Source of the DNA: Euperipatoides rowelli
Taxonomy: Eukaryota > Onychophora > Udeonychophora > Euonychophora > Peripatopsidae
Length of the DNA stretch: 15,363 nt
Assembly (NCBI GenBank): GCA_003024985.2
Contig: PXIH01S0002641.1
Direction: 5' to 3' (one strand)
Shown here: positions 8,191 through 15,363 of the stretch, piece by piece
How positions within the stretch are numbered: position 1 is the stretch's first letter
Layout: the number at the start of each line of letters is the position of its first letter
Program-made: the position numbers and the translations under genes
The notes under the pieces: model-generated
Seen by the model: the letters and a program-made list of their open reading frames with translations, nothing else
Databases searched by the model: none
Told to the model about the DNA's origin: nothing

Positions 8191-8608
8191 AAGTACACCC
8201 CATAAATTAAGTGAGAGTAGGGAAGAAGGATGGAATGGGGTCAAATGAAAGTTTTGGAAACATTATAATAAAGCCCAGAAACATCTACTTTCATATGGAA
8301 ATAAATAAATAAATAAAAAGTTAGTTATGGAAATAAATAAATAAAAAGTTAGTTAGGAAATAAATACATTCAGCATTGCCATCACTCCTACACAATTCTC
8401 AAGCTGAAATAATATAATATAGATTCCTATTCTTAGCAATCGATAATGAAACATCTCTGACAGCCAGAAATAAAGACTTTTCTAATAAAATAATGTAAAG
8501 ATTTAGTAAAGTCTAGAAGTTAGGCTTCAGGGTTTAATGCTTTCTTTAACTGATATTAATCCATAATTCCCCATCCAGAAGCAAGCTGATTTACTCCGCC
8601 AGATAAAC
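8191..8608. other. AT-rich spacer with a short tandem repeat, no gene seen
   Basis: Beyond the limit of recognisable RTE coding sequence. Apart from the ATAAA-containing tandem repeat at 8295-8367, no element or gene is recognised. Confidence 0.5.
8295..8367. repeat. ~30-bp tandem repeat, 2.4 copies, with nested AAAT microsatellite
   Basis: ATGGAAATAAATAAAT followed by AAAAAGTTAGTT occurs at 8295-8326 and 8327-8354. A third partial copy begins at 8355. The first copy has one more AAAT unit than the second, so the array varies at two nested levels. Confidence 0.85.
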
Positions 8609-8752
8609 ATCACTATGGAGAGTTGTTAGCCTTTGGTAACACTCGGGTAGGGGCAGGGTGAGAAGAAGCCAAATGATCCTCTTCGACCACTGCAGCGAGT
8701 CCTCCTCGACTATGAATGCGAGCAGCATTTCCGCTCTCTACTTAACAGATTG
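8609..8752 (-). other. GC-richer island with a 42-codon open frame, unidentified
   Basis: About 140 bp with clearly higher GC than its surroundings. On the minus strand, a frame from after the TAA at 8742-8744 to the TAG at 8613-8615 stays open for 42 codons with protein-like composition (RIHSRGGLAAVVEEDHLASS in part), but it has no Met. It could be an old transposon coding fragment, a conserved SINE core or an exon of an unseen gene. I do not recognise it, and no splice sites are clear enough to assign. Confidence 0.3.
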
Positions 8753-9223
8753 TAAGACATTTACAACTGATCATCTAATCACCTAGTTTATAATCTGAAC
8801 TATGATTTAGAAAATTATAAAAAGGACATTCTTTGCAAAAGATCATTATTGTCTTTCACATGCCATCCAGCTTATCACCTCTACAATAAAATATTTTATA
8901 TATTATTTTATAATTTGTTGATTGACTCTCAATTCATATGTAACTCATTACCCCACACCCACTATCCACCCCCCTACTATAATGCTCCAAAGTCCCCACT
9001 CATTTCTCTTACACTGATACAACATCACCTGTCTGTCCTAATTTATTTTCTCAATTGTAGAAGATATGTCCAATCTTGGATTCTATTTGCCCTTCACCTT
9101 TGAATCTAATCTCATTTAGTCCTACAATACCAAACTTGATTTACACTATTCTTCTGATATCTCTTGTAGCTATCCTTTGCTTAAAAGAGCTCTACAACAT
9201 GTACATAGGATCAGCATGAGCTC
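8753..9223. other. Spacer with pyrimidine-biased stretch, no gene seen
   Basis: The plus strand is C/T-biased around 8945-9020 (CCCCACACCC, CCACCCCCC). Short frames in it are broken and compositionally unconvincing. Confidence 0.5.
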
Positions 9224-9480
9224 CTACAAGATTACTTTCAGCATTAAATGGGGCTTAATAGGTGGGCCAAACCAGAGCCCCTTTTTGTCTTTGCCAGATG
9301 ACCTGTTGCCAAAGCCTAGCATGATTTTGACCTGGTAGTATGACATAGTCATTTGCACCTTCTTATGTAAGTTATACACATTGTTGGGAAGATAATTGTA
9401 TTTTTGACTCACCCTCATCTGTATAATTATGTAGTTTAAAGGGGGGAGGGTGCTGAATGCTGATGTCATATTACCACGTG
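9224..9480 (-). other. Complex-sequence island with 81-codon frame, unidentified
   Basis: Less AT-rich than its neighbours and open on the minus strand from the ATG at 9469. The translation includes YYQVKIMLGFGN and GKDKKGLWFGPPIKP. It lacks a recognisable domain, and the composition around it resembles an old dispersed repeat more than an exon. Adjacent are a TGATGTCA-like site (9461-9468) and a CACGTG E-box (9475-9480), both short enough to be chance. Confidence 0.25.
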
Positions 9481-10600
9481 ATGTTTTTTTATTATTTATT
9501 TTTACCTTGCAATAATTGGCAAGTGTGATGAGAATCCTTGCTTTTAATAAAAACAGTAAATAATAAAATCAAATATTATAAATAAATTTCGAAAGAGGAT
9601 TAATGTTAATTTGGCTAGTGACCCTGTTATTTATTATTGTTATGATGTTATGTAAAATATAAAATCGTTGTTAAAAGGACAATAGTTTAAATAATTAATG
9701 TATTTAAATTAATGTGTGATGTGTGAATGATTAATTATTTTAGTATAGGGGTTATGTAAAATTTCATTGTTATTGTACTGTAAATAATTTAATTTAGATA
9801 TGGGTTTATTGCCAACCTAAGGTATTAATTTGTAAATTTCCAACCATATTTTAGTGTAAATATTTTGTAAAGATCCAATTTTGTTAAAAAAAAAATCTTT
9901 GAAAATGTTTGTGAGAAAAAATATCATCGGAAAAACCTTTGTATGGAAGGCTACTTATCTGAATACAAAACATGCCCATATACATATGCCTGTTTTACGT
10001 TTTATGTTTCTGTTTGGTATCATAACTTTGTTATTTTAATTCCGATCGATCGTCATATAAATTTAAGTGCCATCTAATTTAACCATGCTGAATCCAATTA
10101 TGAACTTTAAATCTGTCTGAATGTGTTAAAAACTGTTATTTTTATAACATGGTTTGTTTCTATTCTCTAATGAAGGAATTCAGCACCATCTTGAAAATCT
10201 ATAAATTTATATCTTCAGTTTTATTGGTTAAAAAGTGATCAAACTTTATATGCGGGATTATTTTATTGTAATCAAATAAATTATATTGTCCAAATTATTT
10301 TATCCACTCAATAAAAATTGTTATAACTAGTTTAAGTATATACTGCATATACCCTATGATGGATGTGTTTTTAAACTTACTGGGTGGCTGTACTGCAAAC
10401 TTCCGACAATGTTGATAGTGTACTCATGCTATATCTGTAATTAATTTGCTATTCTGACCAGTTTACATTGTGAGGTGTCCTGATCCCAATCTAATGTAGT
10501 AAAATCTTTAATATCTAATAAACTGTTGTTTTAATCAATATCGTCTGCTATTTCTGAACTGCACGGATTGTTCCTAGTATTTAAGGTCATGTTTGATCAA
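9481..10600 (+). other. AT-rich region, possible 3' UTR of an unseen plus-strand gene
   Basis: No coding frame is visible. Two TGTAAATA motifs (9779-9786, 9855-9862) match the PUF-protein recognition consensus. An AATAAA at 10517-10522 is followed by a GT-rich CTGTTGTTTT stretch, as at mRNA 3' ends. All these motifs are cheap in AT-rich DNA, so this is a weak possibility. Confidence 0.2.
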
Positions 10601-10847
10601 TTTTGAGGAGAATGGGTTGACTAAAATTGTGATGACCAGAAGGCAAAGTTCTGGATGGTTAGACCTCTGTCCCTGCAGCTTGATGAATTGAAGAAGCAAA
10701 CCTGATGATCTAGATGGCTGTCCCAATGATGTCTTCTGTCCTGCCGATGCTGATATGAGAGTCTGCTGTTGATGTAATATTTTAGCTGACCATATTTGTA
10801 CAAGAGTGTATTTACCTGCAAAGAACTTTAATTAAGCATATGGTTAG
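10601..10847. other. GC-richer stretch, unidentified
   Basis: Positions ~10610-10800 are less AT-rich, with several GATGA and CTGATG words. The 66-codon minus-strand frame here shows no recognisable domain. I see no gene I can defend. Confidence 0.3.
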
Positions 10848-10914
10848 AAAAAAGGGCCAAGTAACTTTATGCCCTTATTCAAAAAAGGGCCCAAGTAACT
10901 TTAGGCCCTTATTT
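10848..10914. repeat. Tandemly duplicated ~33-bp hairpin
   Basis: Two head-to-tail copies at 10848-10880 and 10881-10914. Each has AAGGGC...GCCCTT arms around an AAGTAACTT core. In the second copy the arms are a perfect seven pairs, AAGGGCC/GGCCCTT. Because the core is itself dyad-symmetric, each copy is close to a full palindrome. On the minus strand the second copy contains AATAAGGGCCTAAA, identical over 14 bases to 3122-3135 inside the TTAA MITE. Confidence 0.8.
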
Positions 10915-11682
10915 GGGAGATTATTTCTTTCTGTCCCTTGTTGGTGCTGACGTCTTGTGTCAAATTATGAAACATCTTACTTCAATGCAGCATGGTACAG
11001 AACAGTTTGAAACTTAGACCCTTTCTCCAAGCATTCAGTTTAAAGATGGAAGGCTTGTCAGATTTCATAATGATGCTATAGGTTTTTGGGCTTTTTCTTA
11101 AAACACACTTTTCTGAATTAGACCCCTTTTCTACCCATATGCTCAATTAATTATTTTTGGTAAATCTACTTTCAAAACTTCTTGTTATATCCTGTTTTTA
11201 TCCAGCCCAAGTCTACAATCAACTCAAAATTGCACTAGCCAGATATTTTGTAATTTTTTTTTTGGTTGGCAATATTAGACTAAATTTTAAATATTGAAGT
11301 GTCTGTACCCATCAGCCTAGTCAAGTGAATAAGAGACTCTGCTCAGCTCTACGAAGCTGCCGCTGCCGAATCCTGCCGAATCTGGGAAACATTCAACCAC
11401 CCTCCCCGGATTAAATTAGTTCAATAAGAATTAGATATTTCCAAGAAGTTTGGCAAGTAAAACTGTCAAAGAAACTTACCAAATATTTTTCTTTCTATAT
11501 AATTCTGTATTGTAAAGTTTATTATCTTCAAGGAAAAATCGTATATATTGTAAAATTATAAAGTTCTGATTGTTTCCCCTGTTGGGGGGAACTTATTTTT
11601 TTTTTAAATTAAAGTGTGTGTGTATGGGTAAGCTATATAATGTTTTTTTTTTTAACTAATGATTTTTTTTAAGGTTTACGAG
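10915..11682. other. Spacer, no gene seen
   Basis: Mostly AT-rich. A GC-richer patch at ~11340-11400 (GCTGCCGCTGCCGAATCCTG) stands out but has no assignable frame. Poly-T runs occur around 11599-11608 and 11642-11653. Confidence 0.5.
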
Positions 11683-11720
11683 TTAACCTTGCTGTTCTCC
11701 TTGTGTCTATTTGACCCGAT
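11683..11720 (+). mobile_element. Possible TTAA-element terminus
   Basis: TTAACCTTGCTGTTCTCC at 11683-11700 is followed by TATTTGACCCG (11708-11718). A TTAA plus CC start with a nearby TTTGACCC block resembles termini of TTAA-inserting MITEs. It has CCTT instead of CCCT, and no matching right end was found. Confidence 0.2.
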
Positions 11721-12395
11721 ATTGATTTTTTTTTTTTTTTTTAAACAAACATTTATTTACAAATAATTTCCAACCAGTGTTTTTTTCTGATTGAGAATAT
11801 AATTCAAATGGACTTATATGCAATCACTTCTGCTGACTATTAAATGTTAATGTCCTGTTTCAATGCAATAGAAAACCAAGCAAAAATTTAAATAATAAAA
11901 AAAAAAAAACATCAACAAACGAACAAAAAACCCAATGTTTTCAAATCTAAATTATATCCAACAAAACGTTGGCTGACTGGCGTAGTCTTCTAAGATACCA
12001 TTAATAAATCTTTAGCCATCACAGCTCCATGGATATTAATAACTTCCAGACTTAATAGCCTCCTTCCCTCATCATACTACTTCATTCTCAATACTCCTCT
12101 CTTTCCCCAGAGCTGGTATAATTTTCCACTTTCTAACATGAACAATCATGTCTTTTGTATAAAGCTGTTCGTAATACTTCTCAATTCTGTTTAAGTATCC
12201 AGTTCTCTGTATAGTTTTAAAAATTTCATGACCTGATATTATTTTAAAGTTTTCATAACTTTATTATTGTTTTATATTCGACTTTAATATTTTATGACTT
12301 TGTTTCTTTCAACTTGAATGTTATATATACTACATGATTTTTTAAAGGCATATGTTATTAAATATTTGAAGGTGGTTGTTACACCTATAGCCTCA
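11721..12395. other. AT-rich spacer with poly-T and poly-A runs
   Basis: Contains a long T run (about 11726-11743) and an A run around 11899-11910. A pyrimidine-biased patch lies at 12055-12110. No gene or element is recognised. Confidence 0.5.
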
Positions 12396-12410
12396 GGTCA
12401 TTATATGACC
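12396..12410. repeat. Short hairpin, possible terminal motif of the piggyBac element
   Basis: GGTCAT-TAT-ATGACC, six-pair arms around a three-base loop, about 300 bp before the transposase remnant. Dyads of this type are common in the ends of TTAA elements, but the element's actual terminus is not identified. Confidence 0.3.
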
Positions 12411-12712
12411 CCAGCAATGATAATATACAACAGGGCTAGTATAATATTATTTTTTAGTTATTTTGTTTATTTCTATATTTATTATAGTTAGTTATTTTAG
12501 CATTCCACTTAATAAGATTGGTTATATACTGATTTGTACAATAATACTCTTTACTTATCAACACAAATTCTCACTTGCAATGAAGCATTACAGTACAAAT
12601 AGAGGACTGCTTTATGAGTAACCCACATTACTACATGACAAGTAAAGCTAAGGTTTTGTAATAATCATATAATTTTTTACACAAAATTATTGTAAGTTTT
12701 TTTGTACCAACA

Positions 12713-13691
12713 ATGGCAAAACAATTTTTTAGCGATAAAGACTTAGCATGTGGATATAGATATGCTCGAAAATTTGAGTGATATTGACAGTGACAGTGAT
12801 ATAGCTAAGAAGGAAGAACATTATATGAGTGAAGAAAGTGAGTAATTGTCAGATTATGATGATGATCTTGAAGTAAATGTGGTAGTGAAACCACAACAAT
12901 CATCTCAGTCAGTTCAGTCAAAAGACACTAGTGTAACTTGGATGCTTGAGCCATTTTTACAACTGAGCAACTAGTGCAAATATTATAAAATCCACACTGG
13001 ACCAACCAAGGTACTGCATTTCCAGAGTGCAAGATATAAAGTCTGCATTTTTTTCAAGTTTTTAATAGCACTTTAGAAATTATTGTTCTGAAAATGACCA
13101 ACATTGAAGGCTATAGAGTGTATGGCAATAAGTGGTATGAATTGGACATAATTATATTGCAGGAATACATAGGTTTATTGCTATTGGCTGGAGTTTACAA
13201 ATCATATGGGGAATCCACCAAAAGTTTATGGAATGCAGTGACAGGAAGACTTATCTATCAGGCAACAATGTCATTGAAACGATTTTATTGTATATCTTGT
13301 GTATTGAGATTTGATAATAAAAGTGATCATCAGAAGAGCCAATGATAAATTAGCTCCCATGAGATAATTCTGGGAAAAATTGGTTGAGACATTACCATAA
13401 TTGTACAATGCAGGACAAAATGTGACTTTGGATGAACAATTGGTTGGGTTTAGAGGGTGTTGTCCCTTTAAACAATATATTCCAAGCAAACCAGCCATAT
13501 ATGGCATCAAAATTTGGACTCTCTGTGATAGTGCTAGTTCTTATGTAATGAAAGCCCAACTGTACACAGGAAATGAAGCTGGAGAAGTACCTGAAAGAAA
13601 CCAAGGACTGAGAGTAACCTTAGACCTTACTTATGAGCTTAGTGGGTGGTACTCAACCATTGAATGGTTTCAAATAGCGAAGGGGGAATAG
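12713..13691 (+). pseudogene. piggyBac-family transposase, frameshifted and C-terminally truncated
   Basis: A plausible N-terminus begins at the ATG at 12713. An acidic Ser/Asp-rich region follows in shifted frames (LSDIDSDSD, LSDYDDD), as is usual before the piggyBac catalytic domain. From ~13008, GPTKVLHF, MTNIEGYRVYG, YIGLLLLAGVYKS, ATMSLKRF and LRFDNKS follow the DDE_Tnp_1_7 pattern. After a frameshift near 13335 comes LDEQLVGFRG, with the first catalytic Asp at 13431-13433, then PSKPAIYGIKIWTLCDSASSY and NQGLRVTLDLTYELSG. Similarity stops near 13640. The segment that should carry the second Asp (DNFFTS-like), the third Asp and the cysteine-rich C-terminus is absent. Intact enzymes of this family excise and insert DNA at TTAA; this one cannot. 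Several in-frame stops confirm decay. An AATAAA at 13846 may be its remnant poly-A signal. Confidence 0.88.
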
Positions 13692-13842
13692 TTTTTGAAT
13701 GGGGGTGTGGGAGCGGGAAGAACAGAATATGGGTGGGTTTTTGGATAATATTGTAGGTAGTTTTGGTTGTTAGAATTTTATTTATGTGTTTGAAGATAGT
13801 CCTTCAAACAAGCTGTCCAAGCATTTATGTATAAACTTTTAG
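13692..13842. other. Spacer following the transposase remnant
   Basis: Starts G-rich (GGGGGTGTGGGAGCGGG around 13700) and becomes AT-rich. It has no similarity I can see to the missing transposase C-terminus. Confidence 0.5.
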
Positions 13843-14066
13843 TCAAATAAATACAAAATAAAACATTAAAAAAATAAATAAAATAAAAATAAAATAAAAA
13901 TAAATAAAAAAATATAAAAAATAAAGAATAATAATAAAAATAAATAAATAAAATAAATAAATAAATAAATTAAACCAACCAACTGCAGAGCGAGCAAGCA
14001 AGAAATCAATCAATCAATCAAATAAAATCAAATAAATAAATTGATTAATAAATAAATAAATAAAAC
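13843..14066. repeat. Compound ATAAA/AAAT microsatellite with AATC block
   Basis: Long, impure run of AAATA, AAAT and AATA units, interrupted at ~13975-14005 by CCAACCAACTGCAGAGCGAG. An (AATC)n block around 14006-14020 follows, then AAAT units again. Non-coding. Confidence 0.9.
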
Positions 14067-14410
14067 ATTTCCAAGATTCTTTGGTCACGCAGTTACAATC
14101 CTGGCTACGGTGTGTTTGAACATATATCGTGTGTTCGACCTCGGGTGAAGCTAATGTGAGGAAAATGAGAAGTTTTCTTTCTCAGTGAGTAAGCACCAAT
14201 AAATGTTTCTCATTACAGGAATTCTGGTTAAAAATAGATGGCTATAGAGTTCACTTGGAAACCCTAATTGGACATTGGAAAATGGCGGACATCTTACAAG
14301 TGTGAAGTGGGCAAATACAAAAAATTAAAAAATTCTGTGATTTGTAAAATACTGTAAATAAGAAAGTTTATATAGTTTCGCCTAAGAGTGGAAAAATATT
14401 TAAATAACAA
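14067..14410. other. More complex spacer, possible old dispersed repeat
   Basis: GC rises relative to the flanking microsatellites. TGGCTACGGTGTG (14103-14115) and GTGTTCGACCTC (14130-14141) are weakly A- and B-box-like. AAAATGGCGGACAT occurs at 14279-14292. No gene is recognised. Confidence 0.3.
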
Positions 14411-14446
14411 AACAAAAAATAAATAAATAAATAAATAAAATAAAAC
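14411..14446. repeat. (AAAT)n microsatellite
   Basis: Five to six AAAT units ending in AAATAAAAC, the same motif family as the larger array at 13843-14066. Confidence 0.85.
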
Positions 14447-14720
14447 ATTGTTTTAGAAATTGTATGAATGTATTTGGATATTGTAGAATACTAATTAAAA
14501 TTAGACTAATTAATATAGTTTCGATAAAGCACTACTAAGATAGAAGAACATTTTATTTGCTTTGCATAGCCTATTACACTCTTATTCATTTTGACAATAT
14601 TTCTAAGAAGATAAGTTTGGTAAATATCAGTTATTATAAAACTAATGGAAAATAGTATTTCTATTCGTCAATAATGGATTCAATTCAACATACTGTATAT
14701 AACATAAAACTTTGTCTTTA

Positions 14721-14820
14721 AGTCAAGGCATGGTTGTCCAGTTGATAGGTTCAATCCCTGGTAGTGCCAGTAACACTCCATTGTTTTCCGGACCCATTTG
14801 AAAGGTCTTTTTTTTGTGTG
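14721..14820 (+). repeat. Collapsed tRNA-derived SINE head
   Basis: GGCATGGTTGTCCAG (14727-14741) resembles an acceptor start plus A box. GGTTCAATCCC (14748-14758) fits the B box except for A in place of G. The latter sits in a T-arm with loop TTCAATC, and TGCC (14765-14768) pairs with the initial GGCA. The A and B elements are only about ten bases apart, so the D/anticodon portion has been deleted. A T8 run at 14810-14817 could act as a pol III stop. Too short for a functional tRNA. Confidence 0.45.
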
Positions 14821-14924
14821 TAAAGGTACCATTAAAAGTACTTTACAGAAAATATACACCAAAAATGGTAAATACGGAGGTAGGCAAGATGGTGCTTGCT
14901 AGGAACCAAAACAACTATAATAAC

Positions 14925-15279
14925 TTACAGATGAAGACCATCAAATGAGTAACCAAGTTACAGATGAAGACCATTGAATGAGTAACCGAGTTACAGATGA
15001 AGACCATCAAATGAGTAACTGAGTTACAGATGAAGACTGTTGAATGAGTAACCGAGTTGAAGACCATTGAATGAGTAACCAAGTTACAGATTAAGACTGT
15101 CGAATGAGTAACCAAGTTACAGATGAAGACGATGAAAGAGTAACCAAGTTACAGATGAAGACGATGAAAGAGTAACCAAGTTACAGATGAAGGCGATGAA
15201 AGAGTAACCAAGTTACAGATGAAGACCGTCGTCGAATGTAACCAAGTTACAGATTGAGACTGTCGAATGAGTAACCAAG
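14925..15279. repeat. 33-bp minisatellite, 11 copies, with hairpin at each junction
   Basis: The unit starts TTACAGATGAAGAC and ends GAGTAACCAAG. Lengths are 33 bp in most copies, 32 bp in three consecutive copies (GACGATGAAAGAG type), 27 bp in one shortened copy and 34 bp in one. A partial copy starts at 15280. Where units meet, GTAAC-NNN-GTTAC forms a five-pair dyad, extended to six pairs in the GTAACTGAGTTAC junction. Two subtypes are grouped, not interspersed, as expected from local amplification. Confidence 0.92.
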
Positions 15280-15348
15280 TTAGAAGAATGCAAAAACCTT
15301 TGTATATATATTGTAAATAAAAATGATGGGTTTCTCCTCCTATGGGGA

Positions 15349-15361
15349 GGGGGGGGGGNNN
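15349..15361. other. Poly-G run abutting an assembly gap (NNN)
   Basis: Ten G's (15349-15358) run directly into three N's (15359-15361), followed by AA. Sequencing or assembly evidently failed at the G tract, so the junction and true run length are unknown. Confidence 0.95.
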
Positions 15362-15363
15362 AA

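Noticed and set aside
9461-9480. CRE-like TGATGTCA and E-box CACGTG as a promoter
   Set aside because: Two short motifs without a gene downstream in either direction; chance is the simpler explanation.
9449-10187. Inverted 10-mer GGTGCTGAAT / ATTCAGCACC as ends of a ~740-bp element
   Set aside because: Ten-base inverted matches are expected many times in 15 kb, and no target duplication flanks the pair.
13271-13604. Minus-strand frames opposite the piggyBac remnant
   Set aside because: Antisense shadows of the transposase sequence.
14086-14145. tRNA-like A and B boxes in 14086-14145
   Set aside because: Both boxes depart from consensus at several positions and no T-arm stem forms. Mentioned only under the spacer entry.
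14915-15115. 66-codon minus-strand frame with an 11-residue repeat (VTHSMVFICNL)
   Set aside because: It exists only because the minisatellite unit is 33 bp (11 codons). The frame is lost as soon as 32-bp and 27-bp units appear.

Overview
This is nuclear DNA from an animal, most likely an invertebrate. It is strongly AT-rich and has no operon-like gene packing. It contains eukaryotic transposons (an RTE-clade non-LTR retrotransposon, a piggyBac transposase remnant and a TTAA-flanked MITE), ATAAA-type microsatellites, long poly-G/C runs and an intronless coiled-coil/ankyrin gene. Nothing in the sequence settles the phylum; arthropod, chelicerate and mollusc all remain open. The window ends in a three-base N gap next to a G run, so its right edge is an assembly edge.

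Layout. (1) 1-334: six copies of a ~43-bp minisatellite, each with a short palindrome, followed by a piggyBac-like terminus (GGGTTAA). (2) 611-2485, minus strand: the only convincing intact gene, a 624-residue protein with a long coiled coil and nine C-terminal ankyrin repeats, and an AATAAA signal 35 bp past the stop codon. A tRNA/SINE-like remnant lies on each side of it. (3) 2904-3525: a non-autonomous TTAA element built on ~180-bp internal direct repeats. (4) 3526-5520: AT-rich spacer with poly-G and poly-C runs. (5) 5521-8190, minus strand: a decayed RTE-clade LINE with endonuclease, linker, reverse transcriptase, C-terminal region and a (TGA)n-type 3' tail. A ~115-bp copy of its own endonuclease/linker region is lodged in the RT domain. 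(6) 8190-12395: mostly unexplained AT-rich DNA with a few islands of more complex sequence and a duplicated hairpin at 10848-10914. (7) 12713-13691, plus strand: a broken piggyBac transposase missing its last two catalytic aspartates. (8) 13843-15358: ATAAA microsatellites, a collapsed tRNA-SINE head, an 11-copy ~33-bp minisatellite with hairpin junctions, and the gap.

How the parts relate. Apart from the ankyrin gene, which is probably a host scaffold or adaptor protein of unknown partner, everything recognisable is mobile-element debris. Four sites look like piggyBac-type TTAA chemistry (328-334, 2904-3525, 11683 and the transposase remnant), so one superfamily may have shaped much of the window; this is inference. 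I found no new defence or biosynthetic system. The most informative observations are the rearranged RTE fossil, the internally repeated TTAA MITE, the two flanking minisatellites with built-in dyads, and the ankyrin gene's non-ATG open leader, which encodes a hydrophobic segment.
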